Shown: positions 44,376 through 54,751 of the stretch, one piece after another
Layout of the letters: every line of letters begins with the position of its first letter
Numbering within the stretch: position 1 is the stretch's first letter
NCBI RefSeq assembly: GCF_900109095.1
Contig: NZ_FNYZ01000001.1
Coordinates: forward strand, 744,001-808,000
Length of the DNA: 64,000 nucleotides
Reading direction: 5' to 3'
DNA from: Sphingobium sp. AP50
GTDB taxonomy: Bacteria; Pseudomonadota; Alphaproteobacteria; Sphingomonadales; Sphingomonadaceae
Position numbers and translations under genes: made by a program
The notes under the pieces: generated by a model
Told to the model about the DNA's origin: nothing
Seen by the model: the letters and a program-made list of their open reading frames with translations, nothing else
The model's database searches: none

Positions 44376-45817
44376 TGCGCCTCGGGTCGCTTATCGAGGA
44401 GCTGGACGTCGAGGTCGGTGCGGGCACCGGCCTCGACTCGTCCGTGACCGGTTTCGCCATCGACAATCGCAAGGTCGCGCCCGGCACCATTTTCGGCGCC
44501 TTTCAGGGGCTGCGCGTCAATGGCGAGGATTATATTCCCGAAGCGGTGAAGGCTGGCGCGGTCGCCGTGGTCGCCCGTCCCGAAGCGACGGTGGAAGGCG
44601 CGATCCATATCGCCCACGCCAATCCCCGCCGCCTCTTCGCGCAGATGGCCGCCCGCTATTTCGCGCCCTTCCCGGACGTGACCGTCGCCGTCACCGGCAC
44701 CAATGGCAAGACCAGCACGGTCGAACTCGCCCGGCAACTGTGGCGGATGCTGGGGCACAAGTCGGCCTCGATCGGCACGCTGGGTGTCACCACCTCGGTC
44801 GATCAGGTGTCGACCGGCCTCACCACGCCGGACATCGTCACCTTCCTCGCCAACATGTCGGGCCTGAAGCGCGAAGGCATCACCCATGCCGCGTTTGAAG
44901 CCTCCAGCCATGGCCTGGACCAATATCGGACCGAAGGCCTGCCGGTCGTGGCTGGCGCCTTCACCAACCTGTCGCGCGATCATCTCGATTATCACGGCGA
45001 TATGGACAGCTATTTCGACGCCAAGATGCGCCTGTTCGATGAAGTGGTTGCGCCCGGCGGCGCGGCGATCGTCTGGGCCGATGACGAATGGTCGGACAAG
45101 GTTATCCAGCGGGCTACGAAGCGGGGGCTTCGTGTGCTGAGCGTCGGGGTGCAGGGGCAGGCCCTTCGGCTCGCCAACCGCACCCCGACCCAGTTGGGCC
45201 AGACGCTGGAGATCGAGGCCGATGGCACGGCCTATAAGGTCAACCTGCCGCTGATCGGCGCCTATCAGGCCGCCAATGCGCTGACCGCTGCGGCGCTGGT
45301 CATCGCGACCGGCGCGGATACGGCCAAGGTATTGGAACTGCTCGGTCGGGTGCAGCCGGTGCGCGGTCGTCTGGAACGCGCCGTCATCAGCCGGGCGGGT
45401 GCGCCGGTCTATGTCGATTATGCCCATACCCCCGATGGGCTGAAGGCCGCGATTGAGGCGCTGCGCCCGCATACGCGCGGCAAGCTGATCACCCTGTTCG
45501 GCGCAGGCGGGGATCGCGACGCGGGCAAGCGTCCGCTGATGGGCAAGGTCGCGGCCGAATTGTCCGACCATGTCATCGTCACGGACGATAATCCGCGATC
45601 CGAAGAGCCCTCCGCCATTCGCGCCGCCGTGCTGGCCGGTGCGCCGGAAGCGGAAGAGATTGGCGGCCGCCGCGCCGCCATCGCCGCCGCCATCGGTCAG
45701 GCGGGCGCGGACGATATCGTCCTGCTCGCGGGCAAGGGCCATGAACAGGGCCAGATCATCGGCGATCGTGTCCTCCCCTTCGACGACGTCACCGTCGCGC
45801 GGGAGTGCGCGGGTTGA
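44375..45817 (+). CDS. murE: UDP-MurNAc-L-Ala-D-Glu:meso-DAP ligase
   Basis: Adds the third residue of the peptidoglycan stem; 480 residues. ATP loop VAVTGTNGKTSTVELA, the substrate/metal region YDYAHTP-like VYVDYAHTPDGLKAA, and the diaminopimelate-specificity motif DNPRSEEP, so the third residue is meso-DAP. ATG at 44375 overlaps the ftsI stop (TGATG), with AAGGAG 9 bases upstream; a GTG one codon earlier is possible. Confidence 0.96.
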   Translation: MRLGSLIEELDVEVGAGTGLDSSVTGFAIDNRKVAPGTIFGAFQGLRVNGEDYIPEAVKAGAVAVVARPEATVEGAIHIAHANPRRLFAQMAARYFAPFPDVTVAVTGTNGKTSTVELARQLWRMLGHKSASIGTLGVTTSVDQVSTGLTTPDIVTFLANMSGLKREGITHAAFEASSHGLDQYRTEGLPVVAGAFTNLSRDHLDYHGDMDSYFDAKMRLFDEVVAPGGAAIVWADDEWSDKVIQRATKRGLRVLSVGVQGQALRLANRTPTQLGQTLEIEADGTAYKVNLPLIGAYQAANALTAAALVIATGADTAKVLELLGRVQPVRGRLERAVISRAGAPVYVDYAHTPDGLKAAIEALRPHTRGKLITLFGAGGDRDAGKRPLMGKVAAELSDHVIVTDDNPRSEEPSAIRAAVLAGAPEAEEIGGRRAAIAAAIGQAGADDIVLLAGKGHEQGQIIGDRVLPFDDVTVARECAG

Positions 45818-45978
45818 TGAAACTATATGCGGCATCGCAGCTTTCTAAGCCCCTCCCCTTCAGGGGAGGGGTTGGGGTGGGGGCCATCGGCCTGACGCTG
45901 CGCTTGGGGCACGGCCCCACCCCCAACCCTTCGAACGAGACACGTGGCTCGTTCGAACCTGAAGGGGAGGGGCTATAA
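45817..45978 (+). CDS. 53-codon frame across the palindromic element between murE and murF
   Basis: Open frame that starts at an ATG overlapping the murE stop (TGATG) and ends at a TAA overlapping the murF start (TAATG). The product would begin MKLYAASQLSKPLPF and be Gly/Pro-rich, entirely encoded by the repeat from residue 11 onwards. It has no recognisable domain. It may simply be a by-product of the insertion that keeps ribosomes moving from murE to murF; whether a peptide accumulates is unknown. Confidence 0.4.
   Translation: MKLYAASQLSKPLPFRGGVGVGAIGLTLRLGHGPTPNPSNETRGSFEPEGEGL
45848..45974. repeat. Three-stem palindromic element between murE and murF (family D)
   Basis: 127 bases. Outer perfect 17-bp arms: AGCCCCTCCCCTTCAGG (45848-45864) with its complement at 45958-45974. 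Inside, a 16-bp perfect stem pairs GGTTGGGGTGGGGGCC (45870-45885) with 45913-45928, and a 10-bp stem pairs TTCGAACGAG (45930) with CTCGTTCGAA (ends 45957). The three stems would form a branched structure. The right arm (AAGGGGAGGGG) supplies the murF ribosome-binding site. A related element is at 62040. Confidence 0.9.
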
Positions 45979-47366
45979 TGTCGCTCTGGACCTCCGCTGA
46001 AATCGCCCAGGCAACAGGCGGCGCCGCGTCGGCGCCGTTCGCCGTTTCGGGCGTCGCCTTCGACAGCCGCGAAGTGGGGCAGGGCGACCTGTTCGTCGCG
46101 ATGAAGGGCGAAGCGACCGACGGCCATAAATTCGTCGACAAGGCCTTCGGGCAGGGCGCTGCCGGTGCCATCGTCAGCGAACCCGTCGCCTACCCCCATA
46201 TCCTCGTCCCCGACAGCGCCGCCGCGCTCGAAGCGCTGGGAAGAGCGTCGCGCAAGCGCATGGCAGGCAAGGTGATCGGCGTCACCGGGTCGGTCGGCAA
46301 GACCGGCACGAAGGAAGCCCTGCATCAGGCGCTCGACCGCGCCATGCAGGGGCCGGCGCATCGCTCCGTCAAAAGCTACAACAACCATGTCGGCGTGCCG
46401 CTCAGCCTGTCCCGCATGCCCCGCGACAGCGCGTTCGGCGTCTTCGAAATGGGGATGAACCATGCCGGCGAACTGTCTGCCCTGACACGGCAGGTCCGTC
46501 CCCATGTCGCGATCGTCACCGCCATCGCCCCCGCCCATATCGAATTTTTCGGCACCGAAGCGAAGATCGCCGAGGCCAAGGCGGAGATTTTCGAAGGGCT
46601 GGAGCCGGGCGGCACCGCGATCATCCCCTATGACAGCCCGCATGTCGCGACCCTCTATAACAAGGCGGAGCGCCATGCCGGCCGCATCCTGACCTTCGGC
46701 ATGAGCCCGCAGGCGGACGTCCATGCGCTCGAAGTCGTGCCCGCGCCGACCGGGGGCAGTCTGGTGACGGCAAAGCTGCCTGATGCCGAACTCTGCTTCA
46801 CCGTGGCGGCGCCCGGCGATCATTGGGTGTCCAATGCGCTGGCCGTGCTGGCGGCGGTGGAATCGGTCGGTGGCGATCTGGCGGCGGCGGGCCTTGCGCT
46901 GGCGGAAATGCCGGGCCTGCCGGGCCGGGGCGAACGGCGCATCCTGCCCGTCGCCGGTGGCGAAGCGCTGCTGATCGACGAAAGCTATAATGCCAATCCG
47001 CTGTCGATGAAGGCGACGCTCAAGCAACTGGGCCGCGAAAATGCCGATCGCCGTCTCGCCATATTGGGCGGGATGCGCGAACTGGGCGACCGCAGCGCCG
47101 AACTGCATGCCGGCCTTGCCGAACCGCTGCGCGCGGGGCAGGTCGATTTCGCCATATTGGTGGGACAGGAAATGGCGCCGCTGGCCGATGCGCTGGATGG
47201 CCTCATCCCCTATGCCCATGTGCCCGATACGGCGAGTGCCATCCCCCTCATCCAAACCGAAATGCGCGCGGGTGACGCAATTCTGGTCAAGGGCTCCAAT
47301 GGCGTGGGCCTGTCCCGCCTGGTCGCCGCCCTTGGCGATGCCGCCCGCGACGGAGACAAGACCTAA
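45978..47366 (+). CDS. murF: UDP-MurNAc-tripeptide:D-Ala-D-Ala ligase
   Basis: Adds D-Ala-D-Ala to the stem peptide; 462 residues. ATP loop [34 protein letters not shown] and [17 protein letters not shown] are family signatures. The ATG overlaps the stop of the small repeat frame, and the polypurine arm of the repeat lies directly before it. Its stop overlaps mraY (TAATG). Confidence 0.96.
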   Translation: MSLWTSAEIAQATGGAASAPFAVSGVAFDSREVGQGDLFVAMKGEATDGHKFVDKAFGQGAAGAIVSEPVAYPHILVPDSAAALEALGRASRKRMAGKVIGVTGSVGKTGTKEALHQALDRAMQGPAHRSVKSYNNHVGVPLSLSRMPRDSAFGVFEMGMNHAGELSALTRQVRPHVAIVTAIAPAHIEFFGTEAKIAEAKAEIFEGLEPGGTAIIPYDSPHVATLYNKAERHAGRILTFGMSPQADVHALEVVPAPTGGSLVTAKLPDAELCFTVAAPGDHWVSNALAVLAAVESVGGDLAAAGLALAEMPGLPGRGERRILPVAGGEALLIDESYNANPLSMKATLKQLGRENADRRLAILGGMRELGDRSAELHAGLAEPLRAGQVDFAILVGQEMAPLADALDGLIPYAHVPDTASAIPLIQTEMRAGDAILVKGSNGVGLSRLVAALGDAARDGDKT

Positions 47367-48439
47367 TGCTATACTGGCTGGCCCAGACCCTGGATTTTGC
47401 GGGAATTTTCAATCTCATCCGCTATCTGTCCTTCCGTGCCGGCGCGGCGATCTTCACCGCGCTGATCATCGGCCTCGTCATCGGTCCCAAATTCATCGGC
47501 TGGCTGCGCGTCCGTCAGGGCAAGGGGCAGCCGATCCGCGATGATGGCCCGCAAAGCCACCTCGCCAAGCGCGGCACGCCCACCATGGGCGGGTTGATGA
47601 TCCTGACCTCCATGGTCGTGTCGGTGCTGCTGTGGATGGACCTCAGTTCCACCTATGTCTGGGCCTGTCTGTTCGTGACTTTGGGCTTCGGCGCGATTGG
47701 TTTCCTCGACGATTATGACAAGGTGACGAAGGCCAGTCATAAGGGCCTGTCGGGCAAGATGCGGCTGCTGTTCGAATTTCTCATCGCGGGCGTCGCGGCG
47801 TGGATGATCGTGCACCAGCATGGCAACACCGCGCTCTATGTGCCCTTCTATAATGGCCCCGCGATCGAGCTTGGGCCTTTCTATTTCTGCTTCGCTGCCT
47901 TCGTCATCGTGGCGTTCGGCAATGCGGTGAACCTGACCGACGGGCTCGACGGCCTCGCCACCATGCCGGTCATCATCGCCTGCATGGCCTTCATGGCGAT
48001 CGTCTATCTGGTGGGCCGCGCCGACTTTGCCCAATATCTGGGCATCCCCCATGTGCCGGGCGCGGGCAACCTGACGATCCTGTGCGGCGCGATCATCGGG
48101 TCGGGCCTAGCCTTCCTCTGGTTCAACGCGCCGCCAGCCGCCGTCTTCATGGGCGACACCGGCAGCCTCGCGCTGGGCGGCACGATCGGCGTGATCGCCG
48201 TCACCGCCCATCATGAAATCGTGCTGGGCATCATCGGCGGCCTCTTCGTGGTCGAGGCGATGAGCGTGATCATCCAGGTCTTCTTCTACAAGCGGACCGG
48301 CAAGCGCGTGTTCAAGATGGCGCCGATCCACCATCATTTCGAACAGCTTGGCTGGGCCGAGCCGACCGTGGTGATCCGTTTCTGGATCATCGCCTTCGTG
48401 CTGGCGCTCGCCGGCCTTGCCACGCTGAAGCTGAGGTAA
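47366..48439 (+). CDS. mraY: Phospho-N-acetylmuramoyl-pentapeptide transferase
   Basis: Ten-helix membrane enzyme forming lipid I from UDP-MurNAc-pentapeptide and undecaprenyl phosphate; 357 residues. The metal-binding aspartates are in [18 protein letters not shown] and [13 protein letters not shown], and the C-terminal [15 protein letters not shown] is the histidine motif of the family. Overlaps murF; murD follows after 4 bases. Confidence 0.97.
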   Translation: MLYWLAQTLDFAGIFNLIRYLSFRAGAAIFTALIIGLVIGPKFIGWLRVRQGKGQPIRDDGPQSHLAKRGTPTMGGLMILTSMVVSVLLWMDLSSTYVWACLFVTLGFGAIGFLDDYDKVTKASHKGLSGKMRLLFEFLIAGVAAWMIVHQHGNTALYVPFYNGPAIELGPFYFCFAAFVIVAFGNAVNLTDGLDGLATMPVIIACMAFMAIVYLVGRADFAQYLGIPHVPGAGNLTILCGAIIGSGLAFLWFNAPPAAVFMGDTGSLALGGTIGVIAVTAHHEIVLGIIGGLFVVEAMSVIIQVFFYKRTGKRVFKMAPIHHHFEQLGWAEPTVVIRFWIIAFVLALAGLATLKLR

Positions 48440-48443
48440 GCGC

Positions 48444-49778
48444 ATGATCGTTTCGGAAGCGTTCAAGGGCAAGACCTATGCCGTGCTGGGGCTGGCGCGT
48501 TCCGGCCTCGCCACCGTCGATACGCTGGTCGCCAGCGGCGCGCGCGTCGTGGCGTGGGACAGCCGGGAAGAAGCGCGCATGCTCGTTGCGGACAAGGCGG
48601 AGCTGGGCGATCCGATGGAGATCGATCTGGCCGGTTTCGACGGCATCGTCGTCTCGCCGGGCGTGCCGCTCAATCGCCACCCTATCGCCATGCGTGCCAA
48701 GCTGGCCGGGGTGCCGATCATCGGCGATATCGAACTGTTCGCGCTCGCCCGCCCGACGCTGCCGCCGCACAAGGTCGTCGGCATCACCGGCACCAATGGC
48801 AAGTCTACCACCACCGCGCTGATCCACCATATCATTCAGCAGGCGGGCTATCCCACGGTGATGGGCGGCAATATCGGCCTGCCGATCCTCAGCCAGCCGC
48901 CGCTGGAACCCAATTTGCACGGCGTTGGCGTCTATGTGCTGGAACTGTCCAGCTATCAGATCGATCTGACCCACAGCCTCGACTGCGACGTCGCCGTGCT
49001 GCTCAACATCACGCCCGATCATCTGGATCGCTATGATGGGTTCGAAGGTTATGTCGCGTCGAAGATGCGATTGTTCGCGATGCAGTCCTTTGAGCATGTT
49101 GCTGTTGCGTCTGTTGACGATCCTCTGGTTGCACGCTTGTTCGATCCTTCTAAGGACGAGTTTCCAATTGGAGCTGGCAGTCGCACTCGCGTCGCATCAG
49201 GCGACTTCGCCGAACATTATCAACACCTTTGGCCAGCGTTGCAGGGACCGCATAACGCGCAAAATGCGATGGTTGCTGACGCTGTTGCAATGGAACTCGG
49301 CATCCATTGGGATCAGCGGCAGAGCGCCCTCGCCAGCTACGCCTCGCTCCCGCATCGCATGCAGGCCGTCCGCACACTTAACGGCGTCCTCTACGTCAAC
49401 GATAGCAAGGCGACCAACGCCGCCTCCACCGCCCCGGCGCTGGCCGCATGGCCAGCGATCGATGGCAAGCCCCGTATCCACTGGATTTTGGGCGGCGTCG
49501 CCAAATCGGACAATCTGGACGAATGCGTCCCTCATTATGCGAACATCGCCCACGCCTACACCATCGGCGAAGCGGGGCATATGTTCGCCGACCTGCTGCG
49601 CCCCCATATGGCGGTGGACGACAGCGAAATGCTAAGCGCCGCCGTCCGGCGTGCCGCGCGGATCGCCCAGCCGGGCGATGTCGTGCTGCTGTCGCCGGCC
49701 TGCGCCAGTTTCGATCAGTTCCGGGATTTCGAGGCGCGCGGCGATGCCTTCGCCGCGGCCGTGAACGCATTGGAATGA
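48444..49778 (+). CDS. murD: UDP-MurNAc-L-Ala:D-Glu ligase
   Basis: Adds D-glutamate in the cytoplasm; 444 residues. NAD-like N-terminal fold with VLGLARSGLATVDTLVASG, ATP loop VGITGTNGKSTTTALIHH, ELSSYQIDLT and a C-terminal LLSPACASFDQF. Codon use between about 49080 and 49310 is unlike the rest: many GTT, GCA, TCT, CCT, CCA, GGA and ATT codons, suggesting a recombinant patch (see findings), although the protein is full-length and in frame. Confidence 0.95.
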   Translation: MIVSEAFKGKTYAVLGLARSGLATVDTLVASGARVVAWDSREEARMLVADKAELGDPMEIDLAGFDGIVVSPGVPLNRHPIAMRAKLAGVPIIGDIELFALARPTLPPHKVVGITGTNGKSTTTALIHHIIQQAGYPTVMGGNIGLPILSQPPLEPNLHGVGVYVLELSSYQIDLTHSLDCDVAVLLNITPDHLDRYDGFEGYVASKMRLFAMQSFEHVAVASVDDPLVARLFDPSKDEFPIGAGSRTRVASGDFAEHYQHLWPALQGPHNAQNAMVADAVAMELGIHWDQRQSALASYASLPHRMQAVRTLNGVLYVNDSKATNAASTAPALAAWPAIDGKPRIHWILGGVAKSDNLDECVPHYANIAHAYTIGEAGHMFADLLRPHMAVDDSEMLSAAVRRAARIAQPGDVVLLSPACASFDQFRDFEARGDAFAAAVNALE

Positions 49779-49802
49779 CATCATGGTCAGCGGGGGCAGG
49801 GC

Positions 49803-51026
49803 ATGAGCAGGGAAGGGACGAGAATGTTCAGGGCTGGTGAACTGGTGAAGGGCTTCCGCACCCGCACCGTCCCGCGTGAGCGCACGGCGCTCGCCATCTG
49901 GTTCTGGGAAATCGATCGCGTCCTCCTGTCGCTGATCGTCGCGCTGATGGCGATCGGTCTGGTGGCCGTCGCGGCCGCATCGCCCGTCGCGGCGATCGAC
50001 CGGTCGACGGCGTCGGTCGCGGTCAACCCGCTGATCTATTTCTGGCGCCAGCTGATGTGGGTCTTCATCGGCCTGCCGATCATGCTGGTCATCTCCATGC
50101 TGCCCCGGCCACAGGCCCGGCGGCTGGCGATTTTCCTGTGCGCCTTCTTCTTCCTGATGCTGCTGTTCGTGCCGATCCTGGGCAGCACGGTGAACGGCGC
50201 GAAGCGCTGGATCGACCTGCCTGGCTTCCGCTTCCAGCCCTCGGAATTTCTGAAGCCCGCTTATGTGGTGACGCTGGCCTGGCTGCTGTCGCTGCGCGCC
50301 AAGGACCAGAATCTGCCCGTCATGCCGCTGACCGGGGCGATGACGTTGCTGATCGCGGCGATCCTGATGCGTCAGCCGGACTTTGGCCAGACGGTCATCT
50401 TCCTCGCCTGCTGGGGCTGCCTGTTGCTGTTGTCGGGCCTTGAAATGCGCTGGATCGCGATGCTGGGCGGCATGGGCCTTGCGGGTCTGGTCGGCGTCTA
50501 CATGTTCTATGAAAATGGCCGTCAGCGCATCAACGACTTCCTTGGCATCGGTGTGCAGATGGACACCGGCCCGGACCAGACCGACCTTGCCTTCCGCACC
50601 ATCACCCATGGCGGCTTTACCGGCGTGGGGCCGGGCGGCGGCCAGAACAAGTTCCGCCTGCCCGAAGCGCATACCGACTATATCTTCTCGGTGATCGGCG
50701 AAGAGTTCGGCCTGCTCGCCTGCATCGCCATCGCCTGCGTCTATCTCGCCATCGTGGTGCGCGTGCTGCTGCGCCTGCTGGATGAGGAGGATAATTTCAC
50801 CATCCTCGCCGCCGCCGGCCTCACCACGCAATTCGGATTGCAGGCGATCATCAATATGGGCGTCAATGCGCAGATATTTCCGTCAAAGGGCATGACGCTG
50901 CCCTTTATCAGCTACGGTGGCTCCTCTATGCTGGCGCTTTGTATCGGCGTCGGCCTGCTGCTCGCATTCACGCGGCGCAACCCCTTCATGGGTCGGCACA
51001 CGGTCGTCAAATGGAGTGGTCGATGA
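49803..51026 (+). CDS. ftsW: Septal peptidoglycan polymerase FtsW
   Basis: Ten-helix SEDS-family glycosyltransferase that partners FtsI; 407 residues. Conserved segments include GAKRWIDLPGFRFQPSEFLK, QPDFGQTVIFLACWGCLL and the C-terminal GMTLPFISYGGSSMLALC. The ATG at 49803 has GGGGGCAGGG upstream; a second ATG seven codons on is the alternative. Its stop overlaps murG (ATGA). Confidence 0.95.
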   Translation: MSREGTRMFRAGELVKGFRTRTVPRERTALAIWFWEIDRVLLSLIVALMAIGLVAVAAASPVAAIDRSTASVAVNPLIYFWRQLMWVFIGLPIMLVISMLPRPQARRLAIFLCAFFFLMLLFVPILGSTVNGAKRWIDLPGFRFQPSEFLKPAYVVTLAWLLSLRAKDQNLPVMPLTGAMTLLIAAILMRQPDFGQTVIFLACWGCLLLLSGLEMRWIAMLGGMGLAGLVGVYMFYENGRQRINDFLGIGVQMDTGPDQTDLAFRTITHGGFTGVGPGGGQNKFRLPEAHTDYIFSVIGEEFGLLACIAIACVYLAIVVRVLLRLLDEEDNFTILAAAGLTTQFGLQAIINMGVNAQIFPSKGMTLPFISYGGSSMLALCIGVGLLLAFTRRNPFMGRHTVVKWSGR

Positions 51027-52204
51027 GCATTTCCCGTCACTTCGTCCTCGCCGCCGGCGGGACGGGGGGTCATATGATTCCAGCCCATGCGGTGGCGGAG
51101 GAACTGATGGCGCGCGGCCATCATGTCGCCCTCGTCACCGATGAGCGGGGCGCGAAGATCCCCGGCATCTTCGATCACGCACCGGACAATCGGGCGCAGG
51201 TCCATGTCATGCCCGCCGGCCGCATGACTAAGAACCCGGCTAGCTGGCCCGGCGCGCTGAAGGCGATCCTGGCAGGTCGCGCCATGGCCCGCCGCCTCAA
51301 CGAAACCTTCCGGCCGACCGCCGTGGTCGGTTTCGGTGGCTATCCGGCCATGCCCGCTTTGCTGGGTGCGCTGGCCGATGGCATCCCGACCGCCATCCAT
51401 GAACAAAATGCCGTGCTGGGCCGGGTCAACCGCCTGCTGTCCGGCCGGGTCGACGCCATCGCCACCGCCTATCCCGACGTTCAGCGTCTCAAGAGCAGCT
51501 ATGCGGGCAAGGTGCACCTGATCGGCAATCCGGTGCGCGAGGAAGTGAAGCAGTTGCGCGAGGAGGAATTCCCTGCGCTGACCGACGAAAGCGTCTTCCG
51601 CGTGCTCGTGATCGGCGGCAGCCAGGGTGCCTCCATCCTGTCCAGCGTCGTGCCCGAAGGCCTGTCGATGCTGCCCATTGCGCTGCGCCGCCGCCTGCAA
51701 GTCACGCAGCAATGCCGCGCCGAAGATATCGAACGGGTACGCAAAGTCTATGCGGAGATGGAAATCCCCGCCGACCTCGCCACCTATTTCAATGATGTGC
51801 CCGAAAAGCTGGGCTGGTCGCATCTGGTGATCGCGCGGGCAGGGGCCTCCACGCTGGCGGAACTCACCTGCGCTGGCCGACCGGCGATCCTCATCCCGCT
51901 GCCCAGCGCGATGGACGATCACCAGACCGCCAATGCCAGGGAAATGACCGAAGCCGGCGGCGCCCGCACCATCCCGCAGGCCCGCTTCACCGCGGTCGAA
52001 CTGGCCAAGCAGATGCAGAAGATGGCGCTGGAACCCGGCGCGCTGCAAAATGCCGCCAGGCGCGCCCGCAACTGCGGCCGCCCCAACGCCGCGCGCGACA
52101 TGGCCGATCTGCTGGAAAGCATCGGCACCGCGCCCATCGTCAATGATCCGGTCACGGTCGGCCCGACCCCGACCACGCTTAATCTCCAGGGAGTTCCCGC
52201 ATGA
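51023..52204 (+). CDS. murG: Undecaprenyl-PP-MurNAc-pentapeptide GlcNAc transferase
   Basis: Membrane-associated glycosyltransferase making lipid II from lipid I; 393 residues. The N-terminal G loop is [20 protein letters not shown], with [33 protein letters not shown] and [20 protein letters not shown] chose the ATG at 51023 that overlaps ftsW as ATGA; the open frame extends upstream into ftsW and is not used. The last codons overlap murC. Confidence 0.96.
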   Translation: MSISRHFVLAAGGTGGHMIPAHAVAEELMARGHHVALVTDERGAKIPGIFDHAPDNRAQVHVMPAGRMTKNPASWPGALKAILAGRAMARRLNETFRPTAVVGFGGYPAMPALLGALADGIPTAIHEQNAVLGRVNRLLSGRVDAIATAYPDVQRLKSSYAGKVHLIGNPVREEVKQLREEEFPALTDESVFRVLVIGGSQGASILSSVVPEGLSMLPIALRRRLQVTQQCRAEDIERVRKVYAEMEIPADLATYFNDVPEKLGWSHLVIARAGASTLAELTCAGRPAILIPLPSAMDDHQTANAREMTEAGGARTIPQARFTAVELAKQMQKMALEPGALQNAARRARNCGRPNAARDMADLLESIGTAPIVNDPVTVGPTPTTLNLQGVPA

Positions 52205-53625
52205 AGGGTGTCGGCACAGACATCGGCACGATCCATTTCATCGGCATCGGCGGCATCGGCATGTCCGGTATCGCCGAAGTGATGCATAATCTGGGTTACA
52301 GCGTGCAGGGGTCCGACGTGGCCGAAGGCTATGTCGTGGAAGGGCTGCGCGCCAAGGGGATCAAGGTGATGATCGGCCACAAGGCCGAAAATCTGGGCGA
52401 TGCCGCCGTCGTCGTCACCTCCACCGCGATCAAGCGCGGCAATCCCGAAGTCGAACTGGCGCTGGAAAATCGCGTCCCCGTCATCCGCCGCGCCGAAATG
52501 CTGGCGGAACTGATGCGCCTCAAATCCACCGTCGCGGTCGCGGGCACCCATGGCAAGACCACGACGACGTCGATGGTCGCCGCGCTGCTGGATGCGGGCG
52601 GCGTGGACCCGACCGTCATCAATGGCGGCATCATCAACAGCTATGGCTCCAACGCGCGCCTGGGCAATAGCGACTGGATGGTCGTGGAGGCCGACGAGAG
52701 CGACGGCAGCTTCCTGCGTTTGGACGGCACGATCGCGGTCGTGACCAATATCGATCCGGAGCATCTGGACCATTATGGCAGCTTCGACCGGGTGAAGGAT
52801 GCCTTTGTCGAGTTCGTCGGCAACGTGCCTTTCTACGGCGCGGCAATGCTCTGCCTCGATCACCCCGAAGTGCAGGCGATCCTGCCGCGCGTGCAGGATC
52901 GCCGCATCGTCACCTACGGCTTCTCGGCGCAGGCCGATATCCGTGGCGAAAATGTCCAGCCCGTTCCCGGCGGCAACCGCTTCGACATCCAGATCCGCGA
53001 ACGCGACGGGTCGATCCGCCGCATCGAGGGGATCGAAATGCCGATGCCCGGCCGCCACAATGTGCTGAACGCCATGGCCGCCATTGGCGTCGCGCTCCAG
53101 ATGGGCATTGACGATGCGACCATCCAGACCGGCTTCGCCAAGTTCGGCGGGGTCAAGCGCCGCTTCACCAAGGTCGGCGAGATCGACGTCGATGGTGGCA
53201 CCGCTACCGTGATCGACGATTATGGCCACCACCCGGTCGAGATCAAGGCGGTGCTCGCCGCCGCGCGCGAAGGGGCGAAGGGCCGCGTCGTCGCCGTGGT
53301 GCAGCCGCACCGCTTCACGCGCCTGCGCGACCTGATGGATGAATTCCAGCAGGCGTTCAACGACGCCGATGTCGTCTATGCCGCCCCGGTCTACACCGCG
53401 GGCGAACAGCCGATAGAGGGCGTGGACAGCGCCGCGCTGGTCGCCGGGCTCAAGCGGCGCGGCCATCGCCATGCCTCGACCGTCATCGATGCGGACGATC
53501 TGGCAAAAGCGATCGCGGCCAACATTCAGCCTGACGACATGATCATTTGCCTGGGCGCAGGCGACATCACCAAATGGGCGGCGGGCCTTGCCACGGCCGT
53601 CGCACAGGCGAAGGAAACTGCCTGA
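52201..53625 (+). CDS. murC: UDP-MurNAc:L-alanine ligase
   Basis: First amino-acid addition of the stem peptide; 474 residues. N-terminal [22 protein letters not shown] loop [39 protein letters not shown] and [19 protein letters not shown] are typical. ATG overlaps murG (ATGA); its stop overlaps the following 65-residue gene (TGATG). Confidence 0.97.
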   Translation: MKGVGTDIGTIHFIGIGGIGMSGIAEVMHNLGYSVQGSDVAEGYVVEGLRAKGIKVMIGHKAENLGDAAVVVTSTAIKRGNPEVELALENRVPVIRRAEMLAELMRLKSTVAVAGTHGKTTTTSMVAALLDAGGVDPTVINGGIINSYGSNARLGNSDWMVVEADESDGSFLRLDGTIAVVTNIDPEHLDHYGSFDRVKDAFVEFVGNVPFYGAAMLCLDHPEVQAILPRVQDRRIVTYGFSAQADIRGENVQPVPGGNRFDIQIRERDGSIRRIEGIEMPMPGRHNVLNAMAAIGVALQMGIDDATIQTGFAKFGGVKRRFTKVGEIDVDGGTATVIDDYGHHPVEIKAVLAAAREGAKGRVVAVVQPHRFTRLRDLMDEFQQAFNDADVVYAAPVYTAGEQPIEGVDSAALVAGLKRRGHRHASTVIDADDLAKAIAANIQPDDMIICLGAGDITKWAAGLATAVAQAKETA

Positions 53626-53822
53626 TGTTCGAACTGTTCAGCGTCGGCCTGGAAATGCAGAAGCGCATGATCGACGCCCAGATGCAGGGCGTGGAGGTCG
53701 CGCGCGACATGGTGGAGGCCGCGCAGAAGCAGGTCCGGACCAACCTTGCCGCCCATGATGCCGGGCAGGCGGGGATGAAGGCGGTGAAAAGCTGGATGAA
53801 CCTGTGGGGTATTCGCGCTTGA
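53625..53822 (+). CDS. Small helical protein between murC and murB, unknown function
   Basis: Not recognised. 65 residues, starting [20 protein letters not shown], predicted to be almost all helix with a Gln/Glu/Lys pattern, no signal peptide. The ATG overlaps the murC stop (TGATG) and its TGA overlaps the murB ATG (TGATG), so it is fully inside the coupled operon. Codon use is like its neighbours. The amphipathic pattern resembles short phasin-like or coiled-coil proteins, but that is only composition. Confidence 0.75.
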   Translation: MFELFSVGLEMQKRMIDAQMQGVEVARDMVEAAQKQVRTNLAAHDAGQAGMKAVKSWMNLWGIRA

Positions 53823-54751
53823 TGGCTTCCGCCCTCCCGCCCGTTCGCGGCTTGCTCAAGGCCGATGCGCCGCTGGCTCCGCTCGTCTGGTTCAAGGCGG
53901 GCGGCACGGCGCAATGGCTGTTCGAGCCGAAGGATGCCGACGATCTGTCCGACTTCATGGCCATGCTCGATCCGGCGATGCCGGTGATGGCGCTGGGCCT
54001 CGGCTCCAACCTCATCGTGCGCGATGGCGGTGTGCCGGGCGTGGTCGTGCGCCTTGGCAAGCCCTTCGCGAAGGTGGAGGCGCTGGACGCCACGACCCTG
54101 CGTTGCGGCGGCGGCGCATCGGGCATCCTCGTCTCCTCGACGGCGCGGGACGCCGGGATTTCGGGCCTTGAATTTCTGCGTTCCATTCCCGGCACGGTCG
54201 GCGGTTTCGTGCGCATGAACGGCGGCGCCTATGGCCGGGAGACGGCGGATATCCTTGTCGAATGCGATCTGGTGCTGCGCTCGGGCGAGCAGGTGACATT
54301 GCTCAACAGCGACCTGCATTACAGCTACCGCCATTCCAACCTGACCGACGGCGCGGTCGTGGTCAGCGCGACCTTCCGGGGTCACCCCGGCGAACCTGCC
54401 GCGATTCAGGCGGAAATGGACCGCATCGCCACCGCGCGTGAGGAAAGCCAGCCGCTGCGCAGCAAGACCGGCGGCTCCACCTTCAAGAATCCGGACGGGC
54501 ACAAGGCCTGGGCGCTGGTGGACGAAGCGGGTTGCCGCGGCCTCCAACTGGGCGGCGCGCAGGTGAGCGAGAAGCACACCAATTTCCTGCTCAACACCGG
54601 CGACGCCACCAGCAGCGACATCGAAGCGCTGGGCGAAGAAGTCCGCCGCCGCGTGAAGGAAAAGAGCGGCGTCGAACTGGAATGGGAAATCCAGCGGGTT
54701 GGCCTGTCTGCCGACGACGCAAACACGGATGCTGTGGGTTTGGCGAAATGA
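53822..54751 (+). CDS. murB: UDP-N-acetylenolpyruvoylglucosamine reductase
   Basis: FAD-dependent enzyme completing UDP-MurNAc; 309 residues. FAD-binding segments are VMALGLGSNLIVRDGGV and FLRSIPGTVGGFVRMNGGAY; the catalytic serine region is RSKTGGSTFKNPDGHKAW and the C-terminal VSEKHTNFLLNTGDAT. Short loop form typical of type II (non-E. coli) MurB. I use the ATG at 53822; the frame is open slightly earlier. Overlaps the DUF4262 gene (ATGA). Confidence 0.96.
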   Translation: MASALPPVRGLLKADAPLAPLVWFKAGGTAQWLFEPKDADDLSDFMAMLDPAMPVMALGLGSNLIVRDGGVPGVVVRLGKPFAKVEALDATTLRCGGGASGILVSSTARDAGISGLEFLRSIPGTVGGFVRMNGGAYGRETADILVECDLVLRSGEQVTLLNSDLHYSYRHSNLTDGAVVVSATFRGHPGEPAAIQAEMDRIATAREESQPLRSKTGGSTFKNPDGHKAWALVDEAGCRGLQLGGAQVSEKHTNFLLNTGDATSSDIEALGEEVRRRVKEKSGVELEWEIQRVGLSADDANTDAVGLAK

